From assembly GCA_029706075.1 (NCBI GenBank), contig JAINUG010000215.1, forward strand, positions 1,108,501 to 1,172,500: 64,000 nt of DNA, written 5' to 3'. The stretch's first letter is position 1; each line of letters opens with the position of its first letter. A program made the position numbers and the translations under genes. Under the pieces are notes generated by a model, which was not told where the DNA came from, ran no database searches, and saw nothing but the letters and a program-made list of their open reading frames with translations. This document shows positions 1-13,018 of the stretch, piece after piece. This DNA comes from Aldrovandia affinis (taxonomy: Eukaryota; Chordata; Actinopteri; Notacanthiformes; Halosauridae).

Positions 1-1935
1 CAAGCCATAAAGAGAGTGAAGCTAAATTTTATATTTTTGGTACCATAATGCAGATGCGGTAGCTGCTTGTGCAATCCTGATTTTTGGCGTTGTGGGAGCC
101 GAAATGGAGAATCTCATGAGGTGAACAGGGCTCAAAGAGAATGACCTTCACTAGGTCTTATTCATCATTTATTCAGTGAAAGTCCCCAAATATCTACAAC
201 TGCCTTACGTTTTCACCCTTCCCAATTCAAACTGCTTTCTGCTCATCTTAGATATGATGTAAAATAAGTCCCATCTCTTCAGCTTTCTTCTGCCATATTA
301 TTTGGCAAAAAGGATAATGATTACAAGCAATTACTCAGCATGTAATCATTGGCCAAACCCTCAGCTGGAACAGGCCATTGTAAGTGAATTACTGGAAAGT
401 TTTGAATGCTGCAATTATTCTGTGTTTTGCATTTTATAAATAGATTCAATGGTTCTACACATTTAGCCAAACTGAATTAGAGGATCTCTTTTGCAAATAT
501 AATGCGATCCAAGAATTGATTTGTGATATTTATATTACTGCACCTGTAGTATCTGCCAGTGGATTATTTCTAAAACTTAATTGCTTCTGGAAAATCCATA
601 TAAATTAAGCAAGATTTCCTGTTTCCAAAGCTGAATACAAACAATCAACCATCAATCAGTAAAGATTTACAATAGCAGGACACATTGAGGACATTGGTTT
701 CTTTGGGGAGAAACAACAAAGTCATTTCAGTGTAAATTACTGTTGCTCTTTCCTGCTCTTTGCTTAGCAACAAAGCATGTTGAATCAGAGTTTATGGACA
801 TGGTCCCAGCTTTCCATGGTAAAATATTGAAAACAAAATCAATTTAAAATGCATGAAACTCCACATGTTTACGCAAGTCAAATAAAACACAGAGATTGTT
901 TTTCTTCAATCACAAAACAGGTCCAAATATCAGCTGACTATATTTTGCCATTACACTTTCTTTTTCATTTGAGTATGTTGAGCGTTAGACGGATTGCATG
1001 CAATGAAAACACGGCCCAATGATTGCAGTCCGGTGCCATAAACTCACTAAACAAGGATGAACGACAGTGCACTCTTATAATAAGAGAGTCCTGTGGCCTC
1101 AACAATGTGCTTCAAAATGGATATTCTCTGTAACATGAAATCCCTGTTTTTCTGGTCTCAAATTAGAAATTCTCATTAATTCTGTTTTTTTTCCTCTGTA
1201 CATTGGTAAACAAATGTTTGAGTTCCCTCCTGAAAAAGATGACCAGATTCATATAGGTTTTTATACATTTTTAGTAATGGACATCAAACACCAATCAAAC
1301 TTTGGAGGGCATTACCTAAATTAAGCCAGCATTACAATTTCAATGACAATTTATGCTCATGATACCGAGTTTGGCAAAAACTGAATTCAACAAAAGTATC
1401 ACGCATTTTACATACATTTATACATTATGCATTCACACTTAAAGTTAAAAAGAAGGTCAACAGCTCTTAACACTGAATTACATCCATGCACAAAATAGCA
1501 TATGTTTGGTGCAACACAAAACTAGCAAAACAAAAGACAACAAACAACATATTTTTACTTCTTACAAATCCCAAATAAGTTCAATATTGTCCTGTTGTGA
1601 ACACGCAAGCTCATCTGAGATCTGTCTTTTTAGCATGAGAGGGTTTGGGTGAAGAATAATCCTTATTAAATCCAGTATTAGGTTATTATCTAAGACGGCT
1701 CTGCTTTATGTCCAGTCTTTGGACTGCCATTGTTTTAGGTTGTACATTTGTAAGTTCTACTGTACTGGCAGTGCAATATGTTTCATATCTGCTCAAAATT
1801 AGAGTGAAGTCGTCCCTCTCAGACTGTGTGAATTGTTGGTATGCTGTCCAGGAAGACGGATGGACTGCAATTGGACAGGGACCTTGTTGAACTCACACTG
1901 AACAATGGCAGGGTTGAAGAAGAAAATACCTTTTG
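1..1935. other. AT-rich intergenic, no gene seen
   Basis: I see no splice-flanked coding segment, RNA gene or clear transposon here. The longest open frames are short, AT-rich and lack recognisable motifs. Confidence 0.5.
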
Positions 1936-2560
1936 TTACATTACATTACATTACAGGCATTTGGCAGACGCTCTTATCCAGAGCGACATACAACAAAGTG
2001 TTAACCGTAGTCAAGAACAGTTTAGCTGAAAGCCACCCTAGTGGGAAGTACAGTTCCAGGTGTTAGGAGCAACCACATAGTTAAACTAGGACCCTGTAGG
2101 TAAATCTGTAGCCACAATTCAGAGGTAGCAGTAAAGCACTCAATGCAGGAAATAATGCCTAAGCCTAATACAATACATAAACAAGTAGACGTGTAAACTA
2201 AGCAACTATGTCCCTAAGTTAACAAAAACCGGACTACGGGGAGAGGTGCACCCTGAAGAGGTGAGTCTTCAGTCGACGCTTGAAGGTGGCCAGGGTCTCA
2301 GCTGTTCTGACTTCCACAGGAAGGTCATTCCACCATCGTGGAGCCAGAACCGACAGGAGACGTGACCGGGAAGCGCAGGTGCGGAGGGGGGGAGGTGCTA
2401 GGCGTCCTGAGGTAGCAGAACGGAGAGGTCTGGCAGGTGTGTAGGGTTTGAAGATCTTGGTGAGGTATGTTGGGGCTGATCCCTTGACTGCCTGGTATGC
2501 TAGGACCAATGTCTTGAATTTGATGCGAGCTATAACAGGCAGCCAGTGCCAGTAACAGGA
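1936..2560 (-). mobile_element. L2-type (UnaL2-like) LINE, 5'-truncated 3' end
   Basis: On the minus strand, 2509-2234 encodes a peptide resembling the extreme C-terminus of fish non-LTR retrotransposon ORF2. It has the PTYLTKIF, YTPARPLRS, PRWWNDLP, VEVRTAETLATFKRRLKTHL pattern typical of L2/Rex-type elements. Downstream on that strand a 3' UTR runs to a tail at 2010-1936 reading GTCGCTCTGGATAAGAGCG, then TCTGCCAAATGCC, then TGTAA repeats. This tail is the one shared with the tRNA-derived SINEs elsewhere in the window. It matches the hairpin and pentanucleotide tail known from eel UnaL2. The element is strongly 5'-truncated and inactive. The clade call is from memory of motif patterns, so L2 versus a close relative is not certain. 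Confidence 0.75.
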
Positions 2561-3928
2561 TGGAGGAGAGGGAGGCTGCTCGTGCGGTGTGAAGTGCGTG
2601 TTTTGTTTGTGTTAATCATAGACAAACGACCATTTTATGTATTTATGACTTCCTTTGTTGTTTACCTTGATTCATTTCCTGGCACAAGCTGGTGTTATCT
2701 CTCAGCTGTAGCCCAAATAACATTTATTATTATTATTATGATTATCATTGCTGTCGTTTCCTGAGAGAAGAGGAACCCCATTCTCATGCATGCTGTGAGC
2801 CGTTCATTTAAATAATGCATTCTAGGAATCCATATCACTTCATTTGCTTACATTTACATGCAAATGGAGCTTTCTAGATGGCACTGATCAGTTCTCAGGT
2901 TATAGCCACAATTCTTGGTTTTGCTATTCGTATAGAGGTTTCATTAAACTCTGCCCATATATGTATGTAAACTTCTAATCCCAAACTAAACCAAAACTGC
3001 AGGAAGGTGCCAATGCGAACTCTGCTTCAAACACTGTCAAACTCTGTACTGTCCCTGAAGTGAACTGATAAAGTAAACTGTTTCTCTGACCCAGATTTGA
3101 GCAATACTGAATCACACCTCATGCCCCATTGAGTCATGATTAAATTGCAAATGTTTGGTAATTATTCTTTTCAAACATAGTTTGGCGAGTTCAGTGATAG
3201 CCAAAATTAACTTCCCAACTTGCATTTAATTGCAAGTAAAATGTTGATTGAACAAATGTTGATGAATTGGGCGACAGCCCCAAAATGTATATGTACTATA
3301 CACTAGATGACATATAAACATAATTGACATCCCTGTGTACACTTACAATAACCTTTGGATAAAAAATCTAAAAGAATGTGCTATTACTCATTCAAACTTA
3401 TGCATAAGCCATTCATTAATTGCACAATAACACCCAAGTCACAAATTGAGATATTTCAGAGGCTGCACAGTGAAATAACAAGTAAAGTCATGTAAAAGGC
3501 TTATTTTACCAGAGCAATAACCAATATGAAAACCATCAACCCCTTGAAGTTGCTGAAAAGGCCAGTTTGGGAACTTGTTTTTTTGAGAAATGTTGAGCAC
3601 ACCTACAATTTAGGATCACCTAAACTGACCTGAGCCAAATATAACACTGAACCATAAAATAACTGGAAAATCTTTTTTATAGAATTTCATTTCTTTTTTT
3701 CTTCTTCAGAACTGTTTTTAAAGGCTGGTTTCTTGTTGGCTGATATATTTGTGTCCCTTATGGAAATTACAGTAACGGGTCATTTTGAATCAAAATATGT
3801 ATTCAGTTGTTTTCTTTTGGTGTGGAGACCAGAGTGTGCAATGTGCATGGAAGGGATTTTTGTGTGGGGGAAGGAAAAAAAGGACATGCTGCTAAATTGG
3901 AGTTACTTAGTTCTACATAATTACTACA
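2561..3928. other. intergenic, nothing recognised
   Basis: AT-rich sequence with no supported gene or element. A short ATT run near 2722-2740 is the only low-complexity stretch. Confidence 0.4.
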
Positions 3929-4380
3929 GGAGTATGGCTCACTCCTCCTTACTCCAGGAGTATTTATTTATTTATTTATTTATTTATATAGCATCTTTCC
4001 AACAATACAGCACAAAGTGCTTCGCAAAAAAAAGGGATTAAAATAAATACAAAAATAGACAGAGCATAAAACGAACAAGAACATAAAAATAATCAAAACT
4101 CATTAAAATGCAAAACAAAGGTTAATAGGTTGTAAAAGCAAGTCTGTAAAAGGTGTTAAAGGGGTTATAAAAGAGGACACTGAAACAGCTGTTCTAACAT
4201 CTACTGGAAGGCTGTTCCAGAGTCTTTGATAGAGAAAGCTTGGTCACCTTTAGTTCACTTCTCGTTCTTCCCAGAGTATGGCTCACTCCTCGTTTCTCCA
4301 AGAGTGTGGCTCACTAGTTGTTCCTCCAAGAGAACAACTCATTCATTACTCCAGGAGCATGGCTCACTCCTCGTTCCTGT
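3929..4380. repeat. 28-bp minisatellite split by an insertion
   Basis: A unit of about 28 bp (core GGAGTATGGCTCACTCCTCG) occurs once at 3929-3956, starts again at 3957, and resumes at about 4271-4380 as four imperfect copies. The intervening 3959-4254 is a retrotransposon 3' end, so the array predates the insertion. Confidence 0.65.
3959..4254 (-). mobile_element. non-LTR retrotransposon 3' fragment
   Basis: The stretch begins with a TTTA pentamer/tetramer run followed by ATATAGCATCTTTCCA and AAAGTGCTT, a layout typical of the 3' UTR of fish LINEs lying on the minus strand. Near 4190-4235 it carries a degenerate match to the same region of the RT ORF C-terminus seen at 2280-2340 (TCTACTGGAAGGCTGTTCC compared with TTCCACAGGAAGGTCATTCC). 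It is truncated and non-coding. Family assignment is tentative. Confidence 0.5.
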
Positions 4381-6167
4381 GTAACTTCAGTTCATGCTCT
4401 GGGTCGTGTGCAGTCATTGTGGGATTACCCACCCCTCGGTTTGACTAGATAAATATGAGTGAGTGGATGCATTAACATTGATTCAGTCTCTCCGTATAAG
4501 CCACAGTGGCTCAGCATTATCACATTAAATGAGAGGTAAGTAAGTCTGGCACAATCCTTTACTTGTTAAAGCTTCAGAATAGCTCAAGAAAAGTCTTACT
4601 GCGGTTGGAAAGTGGGTAGATGGATGGATATTATAACTCTATCTCAGGGGCAGGCTTATGTTGATGAATGGAGCGGCGTGCGACACCAGCTATGTCTTTA
4701 TGCACAGGTGGAGTATTGTGTGCATCTGACTATTGTGTGCATCTAACAGGCTAATGTGAATCATTGTCAAGGCGCATGTCAGTTTCTGCTTATTTTTGAG
4801 GAGTTAAGGAATATGTCAGCTGGATTCATAACCGAGGAGAATTGTGTCTGCTCTTATGAAACCCGCAAACACACACACACACACACACGTACACATCACT
4901 GAGACTTGAGATATATTAATAGAGGAAAACTGCAATATGACACAATCCACAGGACCTTTGCCAGTTTGCCAGGCCCTCAGATATGTCTAAGTATACAGTG
5001 TGCACTGTAAATGAGTACAGTGTGCACTTTAAATGTGAATAAGCCAGCCGTAATGTAATGCTGTACACAGGAAAGTACATATTTAGGAAACATTCAGAGT
5101 ACACCTTAAAATACTGAGAAAAGATCTCAGGAGGTCATCCCGGAACTCTGAACATAGATATAGGCATCCTTATCATCATGAGAGGATCCTACATGTTTGC
5201 GTTGGAGATATTAGACCCTTTCACATTTCCCTAATGTTTATTGATATCACCACTCTGTTTAACAGAAAGGGCACAATAAATTAGATTCACATTTCAATCA
5301 GTCATGTTAAAGAGTAGTTTATTGCATGCTGAAATCATTGCATTGCTCCTGCAAGATGCTTAAACATGTAATTAAATGCAAAGTGCATGCAACAATCCTG
5401 TTGTGATGGGCTTGGGTGATCTTGCAACTGTGTCATTAACCACGCAAATTGCTTTATGTGATAATCTGCCTTGTGGAATCGTCCTAGTCCATTGATTTGC
5501 TAAGATAAAAAGGGCTATTCATTTTAACCGCTATTGTGCATTGTCCTTAACTTTGAGTAATGGGATTTTGTTAGTATTACATTGTTTTACCTATGGAAAG
5601 TTTGGCAATCACTGAAAAAAACTGCATTCACATTTTAGTGTCCAAAATAATTAAAATAGCATTTCAAATATTTTCTTTATATATTATATTAAATTATGTT
5701 TAACAACTAACCCATGAATAAAAAATCTATAATCTTAATCTATGTATATGTCTCTATACAATCTTGACCATTTCTGTGAGATGGCCAAAGCACTTTCCAC
5801 CTTCATAGAAATTAGTCATAGTGCCATATTTATAGCATTTACAATGTATATAATTACTGCACACCCCTGTTAGAAAGCATCTTTATGCTAAAATATATGC
5901 AGAAATATCTGCTAATCTGCATGACTGAAGTCATATAGTCTTGCATTTTAAAGAGAAGATACACTTGATCAGAAGTGCAATGGTGATTTTAGACTCATGA
6001 ATAATTAAATGGGGGTTCAAAGAACTTTCTGAATTCATCTGTGAAATTGGATAAAGAGGCAGGCTGCAATTATTAAGGTGCACTGTTTACTAAAAACTGA
6101 AATTAAATTGTCATATTTTGGTCAAACCCACATGTAATACAGTAGAACTCTGCAGTACTTCATAAAA

Positions 6168-6202
6168 ATCTTCAAAGAAACATCTTCTGTTTCTTTGAAG
6201 AT
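6168..6202. repeat. perfect 14-bp hairpin
   Basis: The arm ATCTTCAAAGAAAC at 6168-6181 is followed by a 7-nt loop and its exact reverse complement at 6189-6202. Confidence 0.85.
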
Positions 6203-6225
6203 GAAGGGAATATTTTTCCAATGCG

Positions 6226-6255
6226 TTGATGCAATTTACTGTCAAATTGCATCAA
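6226..6255. repeat. perfect 12-bp hairpin
   Basis: The arm TTGATGCAATTT at 6226-6237 is followed by a 6-nt loop and its exact reverse complement at 6244-6255. It lies 23 bp from the preceding hairpin. Confidence 0.85.
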
Positions 6256-7319
6256 TACTGCCATCTAGAGTTGGATATAGAAATGTATTTTTCCACTTGT
6301 CAATAATGATCAAGATTTAATATTTATAGTGAACTTAAATATGAGTGGAGCTGAACCAAAATAGGAATTAATCTTATTTTTATTCAAATCTGACTGATCT
6401 TTAGAGAAGGATGAGTGTTTTTTCTCCAACATTTACATCTGCCAAGTTACAGGCTGGGGGGGCAGGCCCCGTACCTATACAGCACCAAGAGATTGGAACT
6501 TCTCAGGATCTCCCACAGAAATAACTACAATGGCCACTGACCTCAAGTGAATACACAGAATTCAGATATAACTTCACACGACCATATAATGAAGGCCCAA
6601 ACTTCAGCTTCTCCTTAAGTTTTCTGCTAATTACATAATCAAAATACTTGATGCCCCAAATTATGAATTCTCCCCATCGGTCAATATCTACTTCAACCAA
6701 TAACATAATCTGTTCAGATCTATTCCTACCAATAAAGTAAGATTGAAGATAATGTTCCAGAGATTAGCAGTATTAGCAGTATCCTAAATTCTCTCTGCAT
6801 ACCAAATTATTCCTATCAAAATTGTGCAAAGTTTAAACTAAACTGCTTGTTTGAAAAAGTGTTTGTTTAGTTTCTGTGAAATACATTGATGAAAGTTTAA
6901 AGTCCTTTTTCAAAGCAATGCTTCCCATGTTTTCCTATAATCTTTGAAGTAAAGAATTTTCCAAGAGAGAGTCAGAGGTTAACAGGACTTCATTCACTAC
7001 ACACCAACCATTGCTAGACTTGGCCCTTTTGGGAATTATGACCTGTATTTCACACATCTCTGGGTCTAAGGAGAGGGATGTAATGCAGTGAAATAGCTTA
7101 ATATTAACAAAGTTATATAGTCATAGCAACGAAGCGCATTTGAATTTGAAATTCAAATTGAAAGAAAGGGAAAATGGTCTACTTCTTGTCAAGTTTCCCC
7201 TTGACCCTTGACCCTTGACCCAAGCCTGAGAAAGTATACACAGTGCTCTAATCCAGGGAGACCCCAAACACATGGATGAATCCCACATGGGCCACAGCAT
7301 ATGAAAGATGGAATATATA

Positions 7320-8806
7320 CAGCTTTGGAAAACATTTAGAGACCACTGCAAAATGATCAGTTTCTCTGGTTTTACTATTTATAGGTATGTGTTTGAGTAA
7401 AATTGAACATTTTTGTTTTATTCTATAAACTACTGACAACATTTCTCCCAAATTCCAAATAAAAATATTGTCATTTAGAGCATTTATTTGCAGAAAATGA
7501 CAACTGGTCAAAATAACAAAAAATATGCAGTGTTTTCAGACCTTTAGTAATGTGAAGAAAACAAGTTCATATTCATTTTTAAACAACACAATACTAATGT
7601 TTTAACCTAGGAAGAATTCAGAAATAAATTTGGTGGAATAACCCTGATTTGTAATCACAGCTTTCATGCGTCTTGGCATGCTCTCCACCAGTCTTTCACA
7701 TTGCTGTTGGATGACTTTATGCCACTCCTGGTGCAAAAATTCAAGCAGCTTAGCTTTGTTTGATGGCTTGTGACCATCCATCTTCCTCTTGATCACATTC
7801 CAGAGGTTTTCAATGGGGTTCAGGTCTGGAGATTGGGCTGGCCATGACAGGGTCTTAATCTGGTGGTCCTCCATCCACACCTTGACTGTGTGGCATGGAG
7901 CATTGTCCTGCTGGAAAAACCAATCCTCAGAGTTGGGGAACATTGTCAGAGCAGAAGAAAGCAAGTTTTCTTCCAGGATAACCTTGTACGTGGCTTGATT
8001 CATGCATCCTTCACAAAGACAAATCTGCCCAATTCCAGCCTTGGTGAAGCACCCCCAGATCATCACCAATCCTCCACCAAATTTCACAATGGGTGCGAGA
8101 CACTGTGGCTTGTAGGCCTCTCCAGGTCTCCATCTAACCATTAGCCGACCAGGTGTTGGGCAAAGCTGAAAATTGGACTCATCAGAGAAGATGACCTTAC
8201 TCCAGTTCTCTACGGTCCAATCCTTGTGGTCTTTTGCAAACCTCAGCTTGGCTCTTCTTTGCTTTTCATTGATGAAGGGCTTTTTTCTAGCTTTGCACGA
8301 CTTCAGCCCTGCCCCTAGGAGCCTGTTTCGAACCGCCCTCGCCATGCACTTGGCGGTCATCCCAGTGACCCAGTGAGTCGTTTTCGCCCTCTGCCGGTCT
8401 GTAGCTTTGTTGTCCACAATGTCTGCTGCTTGACCTTGTTCTTATGAACCGCCGTCTTTGAAATTTGAAGGATAGAAGCAACCTTACGCTCACTGTATCC
8501 CTCTGCCAGTAAAGCCAGAATTGAACCCTTCTTTTCCTCACTCAAAACTTTTCTTTTCAACTCTTTTGGCATGGTCAATAGTTATTTTTTGATTCCAATT
8601 ACTTGCACAGTTTTTTGCCATCCAGCTGGTCCTATTGCAAGAGGATAGTGATGACCACAGCAGTGTTTTTTATACTTTTCCTTGTTAAATAAGATTTGGT
8701 TCAGGTAATCACCTAATCAGTACTTCATTAAGTAGAATGAGGTGTGCTTGTGTTGGAATTCAACAGACACTGGAATGGAATGGCTGCCATGCATGTAGAG
8801 ATGCAG
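7320..8806 (-). mobile_element. Tc1-like transposon, decayed
   Basis: The left end reads TA then CAGCTTTGGAAAACATTTAG, the start of a fish Tc1-family element, and the transposase lies on the minus strand. The right end near 8806 (minus strand CTGCATCTCTACATGC before TA) does not pair cleanly with the left end, so the right boundary is approximate. It lies directly against a second Tc1 element that starts at 8821. Confidence 0.8.
7602..8578 (-). pseudogene. Tc1 transposase, frameshifted
   Basis: A cut-and-paste DDE transposase remnant. The N-terminal part (8578 to about 8390) starts MTMPKELKRKVLSEEK and carries a helix-turn-helix-like segment (YSERKVASILQISKTAVHKN). The rest (8417-7602, about 271 residues) is in another frame, so at least one frameshift lies around 8370-8400. 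The catalytic triad is readable: Asp in VIFSDESNF, Asp in FFQQDNAPCHT, Glu in NPIENLW. The count between the second Asp and the Glu is 31 residues rather than the 34 usual for Tc1, which points to a 3-residue in-frame deletion. The carboxyl end (MPRRMKAVITNQGYSTKF) is normal. Inactive as it stands. Confidence 0.85.
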
Positions 8807-8820
8807 TAATAATATATATA

Positions 8821-10145
8821 CAGTATACTACCAGTCAAAAGTTTTATAACACCCCCATTTTTCCAGTTTTTACTGAAATTTAAGCAGTTCAAGTCCAGTG
8901 AATAACCTGAAATGGTACAAAGGTAAGCGGTAAACTACCAGAGTTACAAAATAGTGTACGTTTCAGAGTTATAAAAAAAGGCCCTTTTCAGGGAACAAGT
9001 AATGGGTTAACAACTTACAGCTCTTCTGTAGCAATGGAAGTAAATTAAGCCTTGAAAGTTCATGCAACCAATTCCTACAGGTGTCCCACCTTTTGTTGAT
9101 TACAAACCCTCTGTCTGTATAAAAGCAGTTTTGGAACAGGCTGTTACTACACCCTCTGAAGCATTATTTGGACAATATCGCACTGCAGGAAGTAGTATAT
9201 TGCTATCATAATGGCGAGAAAAAGGCAATTAACAAAGGAAGACAGACAGACCATTATAAACCTTAAGAGTGTAGGTCTTTCCTTTAGAGAAATTGTATAG
9301 AAGGCCAAGGTGTCAGTGAATACAGTTTCCTACACCACCAAAAGGCACTTGGAAACTGGAGGCAACTTTGACAGGAAGAGGTCTGGCAGACCCAAAAGCC
9401 ACAACAAAATCAGAAGACAAGTTTCTGAGAGTCAACAGCTTGCGTGATAGGTGGCTCACAGGACAACAGCTTCAAACACAGCTTAACACTGGTCAAAGTA
9501 AGGAAGTCTCAGTTTCAACTGTGAAGAGAAGACTTCGAGCTGCAGGTTTGACAGGTCGAGTGGCAGTAAGAAAGCCATTGCTAAGATGGCAAAATAAGAA
9601 AAACAGGCTTGCCTGGGCCATGAAGCACCCCCAGTGGACTACTGAAGACTGGAAGAAGGTCTTATGGACCGATTAATCAAAAATGTAAATCTTCGGTTCA
9701 TCACACAGGGTTTTTGTACGCCGCTAAGTAGGCGAAAGGATGGTTCCTCAGTGTGTGACACCAACTGTCAAACATGGAGGAGGAAGCGTGATGGTCTGGG
9801 GCTCTTTTGCTGGATCCAGAGTCGCCGACTTGCACAGAGTGACTGGCACCCTGAACCAAAAGGGCTACCACAGCATTTTGCAATGCCATGCAATACCCTC
9901 CGGTCTACGCCTAGTTGGTCAGGGGTTCATACTACAGCAAGATAATGACCCAAAACATACCTCCAGGCTATGTAAGAACTACCTTAGAAGAAAAGAACAA
10001 GACAGTCTCCAGACTTGAACCCCATCGAGCTGGTTTGGATGAACTGGACAGAAGCGTGAAAGCAAAGCAACCTATAAGTGCAACACATTTGTGGGAACTT
10101 CTGCAACAGTGTTGGGAAGAACTTTCCGACTAATATTTGATTTAA
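8821..10145 (+). mobile_element. second Tc1-like transposon, 3'-truncated
   Basis: It starts after TA at 8819-8820 with CAGTATACTACCAGTCAAAA, a Tc1 terminal repeat of the ACCAGTCAAAAGTTT type. The body includes a degraded transposase. The matching right terminal repeat is absent; the sequence breaks off near 10145 into an AT run. The missing kind of right end, with the same terminal motif, is seen at 40812-41190. Confidence 0.75.
9211..10133 (+). pseudogene. Tc1 transposase pseudogene
   Basis: Translation from ATG 9211 gives MARKRQLTKEDRQTIINLKS and then a stop at about 9298, followed by further frame changes. Recognisable blocks include KRSGRPKSHNKIRRQVSES, VSTVKRRLRAAGLTGRVAV, HPQWTTEDWKKVLWTD (first Asp), VKHGGGSVMVWGSFAGS, FILQQDNDPKHTSRL (second Asp) and a degenerate NPIELVWMNWTEA (Glu). 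These are Tc1 transposase motifs in the right order. Multiple stops and frameshifts make it non-functional. Confidence 0.8.
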
Positions 10146-13018
10146 TATATAAAATATATATATATATATATATAATTTTTTTTAATTGATACATTTTACA
10201 TCTAATTCATATTGTCTTTGTGCTCTGCTCCATGGATTGAAAATAAACCTTTTTTCTGTGGCAACAGTCATTCTCATTTTGGGAAAAGGGAAACAATTAT
10301 TAACTTATCCTCTTAGTGCTCTTGCTGTCTGACCCTTTGCCAAAAAAAAATTATTTAAGCATAATTGACACAGCTTGAGTTACAAAGCCACAGTGGTCTG
10401 TTAATCCAGTTTCGTTTTTTTTCCATATTCAGAATTCGTTTTCATATTTCTTAGTTTGAGTGGAGGCAAAAAAAAGAAGAATTGCAGGTGTCAGAGGAAG
10501 CTTCACTGCCAAAAGTAAAATAAACTCTGTGGTACAAAGTGGCCATTGTGCGGTGCGTGACTCATTTGAAAATGCTGCACTGTTAATGTGAACGGTCTAT
10601 CGTGGAAACAGTTTCAATATTCACTAAAGTGTGTTTCATCTATGCGGGGTGTTCTCTGAGCTGTCCTGTCCCTGCTGAGGTATCAAGATAGCCCTGGTGT
10701 TTACGAGCCTAACCGTGACAGGCTTGCGTTTTACAGATAGACCCATAAAATGAATCAGACGAGGAGGTGACTCCAATCTTATTCTGTTTGTACGCCAGCT
10801 TAAACGGCCGTAATCATTAATCCGTCAGAGCTCAGAGCAGTTACAGCCCCACAAGGCGCGATCCTGGATGTCACAACGCTTCTCCCGTAAACCAATGAAT
10901 ACCCCCTGCCCCCCCACCCCCACAAAACACATTAGGCAGGCCGCTGACATGGCCTGGTACGGGTCAATGGAGAGACCGACACCTGGAGAAAAACTGAGGA
11001 ATTCTCAGCTACTCTTAAACGTTTGCTCTTGTTCCTACGCTTGGAGATGCACAAGGTGACCGTTTTAAAGCTCCGATGCTCCATTCCTCCCTCAGTTCCA
11101 GACAAGCGTGTCGTACGTGTCGCATTTGCATTAGTAAGCGGAATGCCACTCTCCATTCACCAAGCACAAATGCTCATCACATTATATATCAGTACTAATG
11201 GCCCATTGTTGTGTGCTCAATCAACGTATAGCATTACATTATGGGACCATAATTATGGCAAAACGGGGTATAGTTTGACTAATCACCACACACACACCCA
11301 CACACATACACACACACGCGCAGATATTTAAGAGATGCATTTCACAGCTGCAGCTAAAGTGTGCCGATTTCACGACTATGGGTTTCGTCCATTTCCGCCT
11401 GCCGTCACCTAATCCAATCTCCATAGTGATGAAGCTTGGAAGCTTAGCTTGATCACAGTAGAGTGGAGGTAAGGCTGGGAGCAGAGAGACATCGCTGTCT
11501 GTCAACCCGCATTCCTCCGCCTCCAACGTCCATCTGATCAGTTCGCTGGCAGACTGCTTCTTCCTCACCAATCTGCAAAGTGACAGTGGCCAGGCATACC
11601 CATTTTCCACTCTGCTGTTCAGTGGCTCCATGCTCCAGGGTGATCCAAGGGATGACAAATGACAATGTTTTCCATACAAATAAAAGTGCATTCAGGAAAA
11701 ACCTGTGGGCCATCACAGAGCACTCACTGATTGGATGCTGGTCAAACCTGTATTCTCCAACACCGCTCTCAATTCTCTAACACTGCTGTCAATAGTAATG
11801 GATCTTTCTGCTGCCTTCCTTCTTTTAACACATCATGATTTTGTGGCTTGCTGATTAGCATGTGATGAGCATAGTTCACTGTGTGACATAGTTCCTCAGG
11901 TGAACAGTTGTTGTGTTCTGTGATACTGTGGTACATGTTACAAATAGGTATACATACTTACCTCTAGAGGTCACCATGTTAGTTCCTGGTTACCTCTAGT
12001 ATTGAATATCCTGTGAGGATGTGACGTAGGGCTGGAGGGAAAAATGCAGAGAAGAATGATTGAATGGATGCCATGTTCTGCTCTTGCTCTGAGTAAAACT
12101 AACTTATATTAACGTGACTGCCTTGCCTCTTGCCTCCTGATTCCGCAACATAACAACTGTCAGGCTCTTTTGCTGGGATGAGCCAGACCCCGCCTAAAGT
12201 TTTATGAATAAGTTGCTGTGTCATCAGTAGCCACAAGCCGCTAGTGACATAGGAGACACCTTCACTTCCATGGACACGATTGCAAAAAAGACTACCTAGA
12301 ATCCTTCATTGCAGGGTGAAACGAGGGTCTGGCCCTCTCTAGTGGATAGCTTCAAGCTACACATGACATGCTAGAAATGTAGTCAGATTTTGTGTCAAAG
12401 AAATAGCTAACAACTGATAGCCAGTTAACCATAATATAATAACTGGGATTAACAATACCTCAAGGGGACCAACAAGCTAGCCAACTAGCTTTCTGCTAGC
12501 TAAGTTAACTAGCCTAATGCTAGATGCTCATCACCTCTGCACCAGTACTAGTAATAGCTATCCATAACCAATCTAGAGTTAGCTAACAGAGTTTGTCACT
12601 CTCTCTGTTACACACCTACCAATCTGAATAAGGTTTCAAATTAAATGTCAAACAAAGTTTGAGGATGTCGACTGGGAGTCACATTCTTGGAATTGCATGT
12701 TTTACATTCTGACGTTCTTTTTTCCTTCCATTTGAACATTTTTAAACCCAAATGCGATCGTCCTTACCATTGTCATGCAGACATGCAGTGTGCCTTCTCT
12801 TTACAGTACTGACATAAAAGCCCTTAAAAGTTTGCATTTCTTTGCAAGTGGATTGTTAGTAACATCCAATACAGCCCAAACTCAGCCCGGCCGGTCCCCC
12901 AGGCAAACTAAACGAACCGATCGACTGTTTTTATGGATTAGCTGTGGGAAAATTTCCATGCAAAAACAAAGGCGTTCATGCTAGCAACATCAGTGGCATA
13001 CTGAACATTTGTAAACAG
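10146..13018. other. intergenic, no gene seen
   Basis: AT dinucleotide run at about 10146-10175. A less repetitive block at 10440-11130 has the look of conserved non-coding DNA but this cannot be judged from one sequence. CA-rich microsatellite at about 11286-11318. GCTAGCTAA-rich, transposon-like sequence at 12380-12600. Open frames here lack recognisable domains. Confidence 0.4.

Larger units (their letters stand above)
4381..7317. other. intergenic with CA run and hairpins
   Basis: No gene is seen. It contains a short CA microsatellite (about 4866-4889), two perfect hairpins (6168-6202 and 6226-6255) and a short TGACCCT triplication (7199-7221). Confidence 0.45.

Noticed and set aside
11239..11691. 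150-residue minus-strand open frame
   Set aside because: Its end is a CA microsatellite (CACVCMCVGVCV), overlaps another open frame on the same strand and has no domain.
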